Origin: Oceanihabitans sp. IOP_32
GTDB lineage: Bacteria > Bacteroidota > Bacteroidia > Flavobacteriales > Flavobacteriaceae
NCBI RefSeq assembly: GCF_009498295.1
Contig: NZ_CP040813.1
Location: 2,611,001-2,675,000 of the forward strand
Direction: 5' to 3'
DNA length: 64,000 bases
The notes under the pieces were generated by a model. It worked only from the letters and a program-made list of their open reading frames with translations. It was not told the DNA's origin and did not search any database. Made by a program: the position numbers and the translations under genes. Below, piece by piece: positions 48,366-57,266 of the stretch. Each line of letters begins with the position of its first letter. Positions within the stretch are counted from its first letter, which is position 1.

Positions 48366-50309
48366 ATGAAAGATATTAGCATAGCTGAGCAACTAATGGA
48401 TAAAGGCATAAGAAACACATTACTTATAAAAGCCTTCCAAGATATTCCAAAAGCCTTTATTTTATCTGAAAATCTGCACCCTTATTTTTATGAAAACATT
48501 AGTATTGAAAAAGCCATAAAAAAAACAGAGCCTAGAGTTATTGTTATAGCCAAAATGTTAGAGCAATTGCAAGTTAAAAAAGAAGAGCGTATTCTAATTA
48601 TAGGTGTAGATTCTGTTTATATTTTGGCTGCACTTTCTAAAATATATAAAGAGGTTTATGCCATTGAAACTAACGAAACATATTCAAAATGGGCCTTAGA
48701 AGTTTTAAAAAATTCAGAAATTACCAATGTACATATAAAAACAGGGAAACTTGAAAATGGATGGGACGCAGAAGCCCCATTTAATGCTATTTTAAGTGCT
48801 TTAGAATTCGAAGAAATCCCAGATACCCTAAAGCAACAATTAAAAATAGGCGCTAAGTTATTGTCGCCAGTGGGACCTGATTGGGCTCATGTTATGCTAG
48901 AAACTATTGAGCGAATCTCTGAAAACGAATATGAGACTAAAGCCTTGCGAGATAATTATTTCATTCCAAAACCAAAGGTAATTCCAGAAGTAGGAACCGA
49001 AATCTACCCCGAAAATGAAATTATAGACGAAATTGGAATGAGTTCCATCCCTTTTAAAACAATTAAAACTTTTCCAATTGAAGGCTTGTTAGAGCGCATT
49101 GGCGATGCCAAAGTGGTATTGTTAGGTGAGGCTTCGCACGGCACTTCAGAGTTTTATGCGATGCGGCAAGAAATTACCAAAGCACTTATAGAAAAAAAAG
49201 GATTCAACCTTGTTTGTGCAGAAGCAGATTGGTCTGATGCAGAGCAAATTAACAATTATGTAAGAGGCCAACATACAGCGCAGGATTGGATGCCTTTTTC
49301 ACGTTTCCCAGAATGGATGTGGAAAAATAAAGACGTTTTAAATTTTGTAGAATGGCAAAAGAAATACAATACCAAACACCATAATAGTGTCGGATTTTAT
49401 GGGCTGGATTTATACGGTTTAGAAAACTCCATTGATTTGGTGATTAAATATTTACAGGATATTGATCCGGACTTGGCAACATTAGCAAAATTGCGTTATT
49501 CTAGTATGATGCCTTATATGTCAAATCCCACATTATATGGAAAACTAGTAACCAGTAATAAATTGCAAAGTTGCGAAAAAGAAGTGCTAAAAATGCTGTT
49601 TGATTTGTTGAAAAATAAAAGTAAACTCAATCATTCTCAAGCCTACTTTAACGCCTACCAAAATGCCACAGTTGTGGTTAATGCAGAGCGGTATTATAAA
49701 GCCATGTATTACGGTAGCGCAGAATCTTGGAATTTACGAGATTTTCATATGTTTAGCACCTTAAAATCTTTATTGTCTTATCATGGCAAAGACTCTAAAG
49801 CGGTTGTTTGGGCGCACAATTCCCATATTGGTAATGCCTTGGCAACCGAAATGTATGCTCGAGGCGAAATAAATATAGGTCATTTATGCAAGGAGCATTT
49901 TGGTTCTAAATCTTATAATATTGGTTTTGGAACACATACAGGAACTGTGGCTGCGGCCAAAAACTGGGACGAAACCATGCAAGTGATGCCTGTAAATAAT
50001 TCTTTACCAGAAAGCTATGAGTATTTGTGCCACAAAACAAACGTTCCTAATTTTACACTGCCCTTACGAGCAGAACATTCAGAAAAAAATTTAAGAGTAT
50101 TTTTAAGTACACCTAGACTACAACGTGCAATTGGTGTGGTGTATAGGCCTGAAACAGAATTGAATAGTCATTATTTTAGAACCGCCTTACCTTCTCAATT
50201 TGACGAGTATATTTGGTTTAATAAAACAAAAGCCATTACCCCTCTTATAACCAAAACGGAAAAGACTAAACTTGGAAGTCCGCATCCTTTTGGGTTAATT
50301 GATAGGTAA
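48366..50309 (+). CDS. Fusion of degenerate PCMT-like domain and erythromycin esterase-like domain
   Basis: 647 residues. Residues 1-210 match protein-L-isoaspartate methyltransferase in overall order (IKAFQDIPKAFIL, YAIETNETYSKWALEVL, GWDAEAPFNAILSA, LKQQLKIGAKLLSPVGP). However, the SAM-binding loop, normally EIGTGSGY, reads IIGVDSVY (79-85) and lacks its glycines, so methylation activity is doubtful. Residues about 230-640 are an erythromycin esterase-like domain: LLGEASHGTSEFY with Glu255 and His258, CAEADWSDAEQINNYVRG and WAHNSHIGNA. Proteins with this esterase-like domain occur in bacterial stress clusters, where the natural substrate is unknown. Operator O3 lies 57 bp upstream. Confidence 0.85.
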   Translation: MKDISIAEQLMDKGIRNTLLIKAFQDIPKAFILSENLHPYFYENISIEKAIKKTEPRVIVIAKMLEQLQVKKEERILIIGVDSVYILAALSKIYKEVYAIETNETYSKWALEVLKNSEITNVHIKTGKLENGWDAEAPFNAILSALEFEEIPDTLKQQLKIGAKLLSPVGPDWAHVMLETIERISENEYETKALRDNYFIPKPKVIPEVGTEIYPENEIIDEIGMSSIPFKTIKTFPIEGLLERIGDAKVVLLGEASHGTSEFYAMRQEITKALIEKKGFNLVCAEADWSDAEQINNYVRGQHTAQDWMPFSRFPEWMWKNKDVLNFVEWQKKYNTKHHNSVGFYGLDLYGLENSIDLVIKYLQDIDPDLATLAKLRYSSMMPYMSNPTLYGKLVTSNKLQSCEKEVLKMLFDLLKNKSKLNHSQAYFNAYQNATVVVNAERYYKAMYYGSAESWNLRDFHMFSTLKSLLSYHGKDSKAVVWAHNSHIGNALATEMYARGEINIGHLCKEHFGSKSYNIGFGTHTGTVAAAKNWDETMQVMPVNNSLPESYEYLCHKTNVPNFTLPLRAEHSEKNLRVFLSTPRLQRAIGVVYRPETELNSHYFRTALPSQFDEYIWFNKTKAITPLITKTEKTKLGSPHPFGLIDR

Positions 50310-50574
50310 TACCAATTTAGTTTTGAAATGTCGTATTATTAATTTAAATTATTTTTTGTTCAGATGAGATAGAAATCGCCGATTCACGAACTCGTTATTT
50401 TACTATAATATGGGCGTGAGCTGAAATCAAAGCATAGCCTGAGTTATGGTTTTGTTTTATACCGAAATATGGGCGAAAAAGAACTGCGAAGCACATCACG
50501 AACACCTAATTTATAACATAGAAAAATGTGAGTAAACAAATTATATGCGGCATGACATGGCTAATTTGGTATAA
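50309..50574. repeat. Long form of the TATACCAAT element (265 bp, MITE-like)
   Basis: Left tip ATACCAATTTAG (50309-50320) and right tip CTAATTTGGTAT (50561-50572) are perfect inverted repeats. The left 37 bp match the short copies at 36847 and 59401; the interior has no open frame. It fills half of the 502-bp gap after the esterase fusion. In the remaining stretch, 50575-50811, nothing was recognised. Confidence 0.6.
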
Positions 50575-50811
50575 AACCAATTCCTATGCTTTTAGTATCA
50601 AACTAAAGAAAACCCTGCAATTGGATTGCAGTTCGTTTAGTTTATATAAACTTTTTAAGGGCATGATATCACTCGAACAGCCCGCTAAATAAGAGATGAT
50701 AAGTTTTATAATAATAAGATTCCTCTTCATACCTTACTTAGTGAGATAAAGCATTAACTCAAAAGAATGTTATTATTTTCTAAAACCTACCTATGGACTA
50801 GAAATCTACAG

Positions 50812-51432
50812 TTACTTGTTTAATAAGAATTTAACTTCTGTATCGTTAACTTGATCGAAGTTTTTATAAAATTGGCCAACAGACTGAAAATTACTTGGGG
50901 CTGAAAGACAGATAACCTCATCAATAAAGGATAAGTTTTTCAGCTTTTGCAAAGTGCTTTTTGGAGATACAGGAATAGCAACCACAATTTTTTCAGGCTG
51001 TTCTTTGTACAACATTTCTATGGTAGACATCATGGTGTTACCTGTAGCAATCCCATCGTCTACAATAATTAAAATCTTATCTTTTAGTACAAGAGGTGAT
51101 TTTTCACCATAATATTCTTGGTAGCGTTTTTTGAGTAGGGCTCTAATTTTTTCGGTTTCTTCCGCAACATAGCTTTTAGAAACTTGGGAAGCAGCATCGC
51201 TTAAAATCTGGGTTTTTAAGGTTACTGCACCAATGGCAAATTCTTTATGCATTGGATGCCCTATTTTCTTAGAAAGCACCACCTCTAAAGGTAAATTTAG
51301 CTCTTTTGCAATAACATAGCCTAAAGGTACACCACCTCTAGGAATGGCTAAAATTACAGCGTTCTTGTCTTTGTAAGTTTTTAGTTTTTCTGCTAACAAA
51401 TTAGCGGCTTCCATTCTATCTTTAAATACCAT
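50812..51432 (-). CDS. Phosphoribosyltransferase-fold protein
   Basis: 206 residues with a type I PRTase fold: AIPRGGVPLGYVIAKELNLPLEVVLSKKIGHP and the PRPP-binding loop ILIIVDDGIATGNTMMSTIEML. This subfamily is usually found in stress clusters with dienelactone-type hydrolases and erythromycin esterases, and its substrate is not known. Third gene of the YceI-hydrolase-PRTase operon, 8 bp after the hydrolase, so under operator O4. Confidence 0.9.
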   Translation of the reverse strand: MVFKDRMEAANLLAEKLKTYKDKNAVILAIPRGGVPLGYVIAKELNLPLEVVLSKKIGHPMHKEFAIGAVTLKTQILSDAASQVSKSYVAEETEKIRALLKKRYQEYYGEKSPLVLKDKILIIVDDGIATGNTMMSTIEMLYKEQPEKIVVAIPVSPKSTLQKLKNLSFIDEVICLSAPSNFQSVGQFYKNFDQVNDTEVKFLLNK

Positions 51433-51440
51433 GATTTTTA

Positions 51441-52073
51441 TTATTTTAAATAGTTATTAAACCAATCGCAGGTTAATTTTGCTACTATTTCTAACTTTCC
51501 TGGTTCGGAAAATAAGTGAGAAGCACCTTCGACAATTTCAATTTTTTTAATACCAGAAAGTTCGTCGTATGCTTTTTTGTTTAAATCAATAACAACGCCA
51601 TCATTACCGCCAACAATTAAAAGTGTTGGAATGTTTATTTCATCTAAAACCAGTGCTGCCAAATCTGGTCTGCCACCTCGAGAAACAATAGCTTTTATTT
51701 TAGTGTTTAAAGCAGGTGTTGCCATTAATGCAGAGGCAGCACCAGTACTTGCACCAAAAAAACCAATAGGCACATTTTGCATTTCTTTTTGTTTATAAAG
51801 CCATTGGGTAGCTGCAACTAATCTTTCAGCAAGTAAATGGATGTTAAACCTGTTTTTATACACGCTGTCTTCAGTTTCTGTTAATAAATCGAATAATAAA
51901 GATGAGAATCCTTCTTTTAAAAGAAAATCTGCAACATAGTTATTTCTACTACTCAGGTGACTGCTGCCACTGCCGTGAGAGAAAATAACTAGACCTTTTT
52001 GTTTTTCGGCGATACGTAATCGTCCCTTTAAGCTTACGTTTTTTATAGGAATATTAACTGCTTTGTAATTCAT
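51441..52073 (-). CDS. Alpha/beta hydrolase (dienelactone hydrolase-like)
   Basis: 210 residues. VIFSHGSGSSHLSSRN supplies the oxyanion region, nucleophile elbow GASTG (IGFFGASTGAASALMA), acid Asp in LLIVGGNDGVV and catalytic His in VEGASHLFSEPG. Substrate unknown. It is the middle gene of the operon, 15 bp after the YceI-like gene. Hydrolase plus PRTase pairs (sometimes fused) recur in stress regulons of other bacteria, which suggests a shared reaction. Confidence 0.9.
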   Translation of the reverse strand: MNYKAVNIPIKNVSLKGRLRIAEKQKGLVIFSHGSGSSHLSSRNNYVADFLLKEGFSSLLFDLLTETEDSVYKNRFNIHLLAERLVAATQWLYKQKEMQNVPIGFFGASTGAASALMATPALNTKIKAIVSRGGRPDLAALVLDEINIPTLLIVGGNDGVVIDLNKKAYDELSGIKKIEIVEGASHLFSEPGKLEIVAKLTCDWFNNYLK

Positions 52074-52088
52074 TTTATTCGTATAGGG

Positions 52089-52745
52089 TTAAGGTTTTAT
52101 GGGTATTTTTATAACCACATCCACATCTGGCCAAAGTTTAGACACGCCATCTTCACCTTTATAAAGTTCGTAACAGTCTGTATTTAGCATTGTAAGGGCT
52201 TCTTCGCCTTTAAAATCTATTAAATTTATGTTAGTAAAAAGTCTAATCATATTATGTTTACTAATGGTATCGTTTAGTATTGAATATGTAAATGGAATTC
52301 TCTTGGAAATACTATTCATTTTTAATCTAAAAACACCTTCACCTTCTTTCGCTTTTAAAATAGTACCTACAATTTCTGAAGTATTAAAGGCTTCAAAAAA
52401 ACAGTGAAACAATTTAAAATCTCGTATTGGATGTTTAGAGTTTACAGATGCAGTTGGTATGGATAGTGTCGATTTATTCAATATTTTTTCAACCGTACCA
52501 GAAGTGCTTTTTGCTTCAAACGTACATGAATCAAAACTGCCTTGAACAGCTACTTTATTGGTAAACTTATAGGCTGTCCATTCAACGGATAGGCCTAATG
52601 TATCTAAATTATACGGCTTAGATTTTGAAACTTGGTTTTTAACAGAGATCTTATTTGATGTTTTTTCAACTGAATCCTTACAAGAACTCAATAAAAAAAG
52701 TAGCATCCAGTAAAAAGCATGTTTAAAATAATATTTCATTGGCAT
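52089..52745 (-). CDS. YceI-like domain lipoprotein
   Basis: Lipoprotein signal with lipobox LSSC, followed by a YceI-like lipocalin-type beta-barrel (VEWTAYKFTNKVAVQGSFDSCTFEAKSTSGTVEKILNKSTLSIPTASVNSKH). YceI proteins bind isoprenoids and respond to stress or low pH; the ligand here is unknown. Two starts are open: ATG 52745 (MPMKYY) and ATG 52739 (MKYYFK), the second being more like a normal signal peptide. First gene of the operon; promoter box TAAGTTTG and operator O4 lie immediately upstream. Confidence 0.85.
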   Translation of the reverse strand: MPMKYYFKHAFYWMLLFLLSSCKDSVEKTSNKISVKNQVSKSKPYNLDTLGLSVEWTAYKFTNKVAVQGSFDSCTFEAKSTSGTVEKILNKSTLSIPTASVNSKHPIRDFKLFHCFFEAFNTSEIVGTILKAKEGEGVFRLKMNSISKRIPFTYSILNDTISKHNMIRLFTNINLIDFKGEEALTMLNTDCYELYKGEDGVSKLWPDVDVVIKIPIKP

Positions 52746-52759
52746 TTCGAGTTAATTTT

Positions 52760-52802
52760 CAAACTTAATGAGTAATTAGGTGATTACAAATGACTTGGGT
52801 CA
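52760..52802 (-). promoter_or_regulatory. Operator O4 and -7 box of the YceI-hydrolase-PRTase operon
   Basis: TGACTTGGGTCA at 52791-52802 (TGAC-N4-GTCA) and, on the minus strand, TAAGTTTG at 52760-52767, an exact TAnnTTTG match. Centres are 33 bp apart. On the plus side, towards the MscS gene, only TAATTTCG at 52845-52852 is seen, 52 bp from the operator centre. Confidence 0.75.
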
Positions 52803-52856
52803 GCTAAACTGATTAATATCATTTGAATTGAAAACTAACTAGATTAATTTCGGCTA

Positions 52857-53900
52857 ATGGAAACCATGTTATCTAAATTAGGCGTTACCGATTTTTGGCT
52901 ACAAATCGCAATAACCTTTGCGGTCTGTATCTTTCTGGGTTTACTTGTTAAATGGCTAGTGTTTTTTGTTTTAAGGACTTTTAATAAAAAAAAACCAACC
53001 GTTTTAAAATCTCAATTATTAAAACACTTAGAAACACCAGCTAAATTTCTGTTGCCTATTTTATTTATATACAGCGCTTTTAGCATATTTGATATAGGGG
53101 TCTTTTGGCGCAAATTTATTGAAGCTTTAATTATTCTTAATATTTCTTGGATATTGGTTGAAACCTTAAAAGCCATAGAAGAAATTGTAAAACAAAAGTT
53201 TGTAGCCAGCAATACGCATAAAGCTAAAGAGCGTAAGGCCATTACCCAAATGCGATTTTTAAAGAGTGTCTCTATAGCGGTTATTACGACCTTAGCTATG
53301 GCTACAATTTTATGGAATATCCCAACGGTAAAAACCATTGGTACCACCATACTCACTTCTGCTGGTATAATTGGTATAATTGCCGGTATTGCTGCTCAAA
53401 AATCTATTGCAAACCTTATTACTGGAATGCAAATAGCATTTACACAGCCTATAAAAATCGATGACGAAGTTGTTATTGAAGGCGAATTTGGCACTGTAGA
53501 AGACATCACCCTTACTTATGTGGTGGTAAAAACTTGGGATTGGCGGCGTTTGGTATTACCCTTAAACTATTTTAACGATCATCCTTTTATTAACAGAAGC
53601 TTTACTTCAGCCGAATTAATCGGGACTGTTTTTTTGTACTTAGATTATACATTTCCTGTTAATGCGCTACGAGAAAAATATATGATTATGATTGAAAAAA
53701 ATAAATTATGGGACAAAAAAATAGCCCAACTTTTAGTGACTAATACCAATGCTAGTAGTGTAGAAATAAGAGTGAGCTTTAGTGCAAAAAATGCCGACCA
53801 TGTTTGGGATTTAAGCTGCCAAATTAGAGAGCAACTTATAGCATTTATACAAGAGGAATTCCCAGAATCGCTACCAAAATTACGAACCAGAGCGAGTTGA
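52857..53900 (+). CDS. MscS-type mechanosensitive channel
   Basis: 347 residues. Three or more N-terminal helices, then the pore helix and beta domain of the MscS family: SAGIIGIIAGIAAQKSIANLITGMQIAFTQPIKIDDEVVIEGEFGTVEDITLTYVVVKTWDWRRLVLPLNYF. It opens under membrane tension to release solutes on osmotic downshift. The gene ends 4 bp into the possible TTG extension of the kinase and heads the operon MscS-kinase-regulator-AI-2E. Divergent from the YceI operon across operator O4. Confidence 0.92.
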   Translation: METMLSKLGVTDFWLQIAITFAVCIFLGLLVKWLVFFVLRTFNKKKPTVLKSQLLKHLETPAKFLLPILFIYSAFSIFDIGVFWRKFIEALIILNISWILVETLKAIEEIVKQKFVASNTHKAKERKAITQMRFLKSVSIAVITTLAMATILWNIPTVKTIGTTILTSAGIIGIIAGIAAQKSIANLITGMQIAFTQPIKIDDEVVIEGEFGTVEDITLTYVVVKTWDWRRLVLPLNYFNDHPFINRSFTSAELIGTVFLYLDYTFPVNALREKYMIMIEKNKLWDKKIAQLLVTNTNASSVEIRVSFSAKNADHVWDLSCQIREQLIAFIQEEFPESLPKLRTRAS

Positions 53901-53938
53901 AATTAAAAACGTTTAAAACCACTAAATACGGTATTTTA

Positions 53939-56900
53939 ATGAGTGATAAACTAAAAAATGAAGCCCTTTTTCAAAGTCTGTTTCAATTAACTACAGAAGC
54001 AATTTTAGTGGCAGATCTTAACGCTGTTATTTTAATGGCTAACCCTTCTTGTGAAAATTTGTTTAATTATAGTCCAGATGCATTAACAGGCGAAAATTTA
54101 GACATTCTTTTATCTAAAAAATCTATAGCACAACTTAAAAAGTATTTGGGTAATCCTGGAAAAACACGGGCTAATAATGTTCTCGATGTATTCGGAATTA
54201 AAAAAGAGGGAACAGCATTTAGCTTAAATGCTAGGTTGGGCACTACAAGACTTAAGGGTGAAAATTTAACAATAATTTTTTTAAAAGATGTAAGCCATAA
54301 AATTGAGAACCTTCTAAAAACGAAGCAAATTCATAATAAGTTATTAGAGAATAATCATAAATTCGACGCTTTAGTTAATAATGTAAATGGCATTTTGTTT
54401 CGTTGTGAAAACAATCGAGATTACACCATGCACTATATCAGCAAAGGCTGCTTAGAACTTACAGGATATCCCTTCGAAGATTTTAAAAACAAAACCATAA
54501 ATTTTGGTCAGCTCATTGTAGAAGCAGATCGCAATATGGTCTGGGAACACATTCAAACAGCTGTAAAACAGAGAATACCTTATAATTTTGAGTGCCGTAT
54601 TCGGCATAAAAATGGCGATATAAAATATATTTGGAAAAAAGGAGCAGCCCTTTATAACAGTCAAAATAAAGTTATCGCTCTAGAAGGTTTTATAACAGAT
54701 ATAACGACATACAAAGAACAAGAATTGGCCTTAAAAGCTAACGAAGCTAAAATGAAAGCCCTGTTAGAAGTTATGCCAGATATGATGTTTATACAAGATC
54801 TTCAAGGGAATTATATAGACTATTATACCGACACTCAAGATAAATTATTTATGCCACCCAACAAATTTATAGGTATGAATATGAGTAAAGTACTACCTCC
54901 AGATATATATCAAATAATTAAAACCTCTCACAATAAGGTTATAGAAACTGGAAAAATGCAAGTGGCTCAATATAGCGTTCAAGGTGAAAAAAATATAGAA
55001 TACTATGAGGCTCGTGTGGTGCTTATGAATAACCACAAGCTTTTAACTATTGTTAGAGATATAACAGAAAAAAAAGTAAAGGATTCTCAACTTAAAATAA
55101 AAAATAATGCGCTAGCATCTGCAAGTAATGGTATTCTTATTGTCGATGCAAAAAAACCAAATATGCCCATAATTTATTGTAACGCTGCTTTTGAAAAAAC
55201 AACTGGTTATAAACAGGAAGAAATATACGGTAGAAATTGTAATTTTTTGCAAGACGATGACAGGGACCAAAAAGCCATAAGTATTATGAAGCACGCCATC
55301 TTACATGGTGAAAATTGTAACGTGGTGTTACGTAATTACAAAAAAGATGGCACGCTTTTCTGGAACGAAATTACGATTACACCTGTGCTTGATAATCAGA
55401 ACCAGTTAACGCATTTTATTGCCGTACAAAACGATGTTACTAACAAGGTTAAAGCAGAAGATTTAAAAGATAAAAAACAACTAATCTTAGAGTTAATAGC
55501 ACAAAACAAACCTTTAAAAACCATTGTTAAAAAAATTATTAATACGGCAGAAACACATATTAAAGATTGTTTTGGCTCTATTTCTTTATTAAATAAGAAC
55601 ACTAAAACATTACACTTTTTGGCCGCACCAAACTTACCAAAAGCATTCTACAATTATGCTAATAATATGGCTATTGGTGCTAATGCAGGCTCATGTGGTA
55701 CGGCGGCATATTTAAAAAAAGAAGTTATAGTCGCTAATATAGAAACCCATATGCTTTGGGAAGATTATAAAGACATGGCTTTAAAGAATGGCTTAAAAGC
55801 CTGTTGGGCATTTCCAATAATGTCTTCCACCAAAGCGGTACTTGGCGTGTTTAGTATTTATAGTCTTTTGGCAAGGCAGCCATCTACAGCTGAAAAAGAA
55901 ATGCTTCTAGATATGAGCTATCTAGCCAGTATTGCCATAGAAAATCACAATAATAAAATAGAACTACAACAAAGTAAAAAACAACAAGAAATCTATACCC
56001 TTAATTTAGAGGATAAAGTACAAAAGCGCACACAAGAAGTAATGGCAACCGTACAAGAATTGGTTACCGTTAATATGGATTTAGAAGACCAAATACGTAT
56101 TACAAAAAAGGCTGAGAATGAAGCGCTTTTAAGAAAAAATATTATCTCGGCAGTAGCAAAAAATTTCCCTAAAGGCTTTATTGCCGTGGTAAACAAAAAA
56201 TTTCAACTCGTTTTAGCAGAAGGAGAAGCATTAGAGCAATTAGGCCTAAAACCTCACATTTTTAAAGGAATGACCATCGATGATCTTTCTATTTTCTCTG
56301 AAGAACGGAAATCACGAATAATGAACGATATTAAGAAAACACTCTCTAAAACCCATCTCTCTTTTGAAATTGAATACAAAAACAGGTACTTCTCTGTAAA
56401 TACAGCCCCGTTATATGGTGATAATAATCAAATATCTCATGCCTTAATGGTGTATACCGAGGTTACAAGACAAAAAGAAATTGAGTTTACCATGCAAAAA
56501 GCCTTAAAGAAAGAGCAAGAATTAAACGAACTAAAATCGCGATTTATATCTATGGCATCCCATGAGTTTAGAACGCCTTTAAGTGCTATTCTTACCTCTG
56601 CAATATTAATAGCTAAGCAAAATGAACCAGGAAAAGAGAAGAAACGAGAAAAGTACGTAACTCAAATAGAAAATAATGTAAAACACCTTGTAAATGTGTT
56701 AAACGACTTTCTTTCATTAAGTAAAATTGGAGAAGGAGAGGTTAAGCCAACATTAAAACGTATCGACCTAGTTTCTTTTTCAAAATTAATAATTAAAGAG
56801 ATTAAACCAACTTTAAAAAACGGACAAACAATAAGTTTAACGACTAATAATAAAGCCGTCACTTTAGGTTCAGATGAAAAACTATTACGGCATATAATTA

Positions 56901-57214
56901 TCAATTTGTTGTCTAATGCCTCAAAATATTCAGATGAAAAAAGCCATATAGATTTTATAATATCTATAAGCGAAAATCAGGTCATTATTCAAATTACAGA
57001 TCAAGGTATAGGTATTCCGAAAGAGGAACAACAACATTTATTTACACGGTTTTTTCGAGCTAAAAACGCTGCCAATATTGAAGGCACAGGGTTGGGTTTA
57101 AATATCGTAAAAAGTTATACCGAATTATTAGGCGGCACAATCGCTTTTAAAAGTAGTTTAAATAAAGGATCAACGTTTAAGATTGAATTCCCGATGCTTA
57201 AGGAGACGCAATAA
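53939..57214 (+). CDS. Hybrid-sensing histidine kinase with PAS, LOV and GAF domains
   Basis: 1091 residues, cytoplasmic, no membrane helix. Order: PAS (about 7-120), PAS (138-262), PAS (265-385), LOV-type PAS (388-505), GAF (510-680), coiled coil (680-735), PAS (735-845), HisKA (His875 in SMASHEFRTPLSAI) and HATPase (IINLLSNASKYS, DQGIGIP, GTGLGLNIV). The fourth PAS has GRNCNFLQ with Cys434 and Gln438, Asn466, Asn476 and Gln497, the spacing of phototropin LOV2. I chose the ATG at 53939; a TTG at 53897 overlaps the MscS gene. No receiver domain of its own; the regulator 49 bp downstream is the likely partner. Confidence 0.93.
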   Translation: MSDKLKNEALFQSLFQLTTEAILVADLNAVILMANPSCENLFNYSPDALTGENLDILLSKKSIAQLKKYLGNPGKTRANNVLDVFGIKKEGTAFSLNARLGTTRLKGENLTIIFLKDVSHKIENLLKTKQIHNKLLENNHKFDALVNNVNGILFRCENNRDYTMHYISKGCLELTGYPFEDFKNKTINFGQLIVEADRNMVWEHIQTAVKQRIPYNFECRIRHKNGDIKYIWKKGAALYNSQNKVIALEGFITDITTYKEQELALKANEAKMKALLEVMPDMMFIQDLQGNYIDYYTDTQDKLFMPPNKFIGMNMSKVLPPDIYQIIKTSHNKVIETGKMQVAQYSVQGEKNIEYYEARVVLMNNHKLLTIVRDITEKKVKDSQLKIKNNALASASNGILIVDAKKPNMPIIYCNAAFEKTTGYKQEEIYGRNCNFLQDDDRDQKAISIMKHAILHGENCNVVLRNYKKDGTLFWNEITITPVLDNQNQLTHFIAVQNDVTNKVKAEDLKDKKQLILELIAQNKPLKTIVKKIINTAETHIKDCFGSISLLNKNTKTLHFLAAPNLPKAFYNYANNMAIGANAGSCGTAAYLKKEVIVANIETHMLWEDYKDMALKNGLKACWAFPIMSSTKAVLGVFSIYSLLARQPSTAEKEMLLDMSYLASIAIENHNNKIELQQSKKQQEIYTLNLEDKVQKRTQEVMATVQELVTVNMDLEDQIRITKKAENEALLRKNIISAVAKNFPKGFIAVVNKKFQLVLAEGEALEQLGLKPHIFKGMTIDDLSIFSEERKSRIMNDIKKTLSKTHLSFEIEYKNRYFSVNTAPLYGDNNQISHALMVYTEVTRQKEIEFTMQKALKKEQELNELKSRFISMASHEFRTPLSAILTSAILIAKQNEPGKEKKREKYVTQIENNVKHLVNVLNDFLSLSKIGEGEVKPTLKRIDLVSFSKLIIKEIKPTLKNGQTISLTTNNKAVTLGSDEKLLRHIIINLLSNASKYSDEKSHIDFIISISENQVIIQITDQGIGIPKEEQQHLFTRFFRAKNAANIEGTGLGLNIVKSYTELLGGTIAFKSSLNKGSTFKIEFPMLKETQ

Positions 57215-57266
57215 GAAATAAAACAACAATACTTCCAAGGGCTTGGGATAAACAAAATAATTTGTG

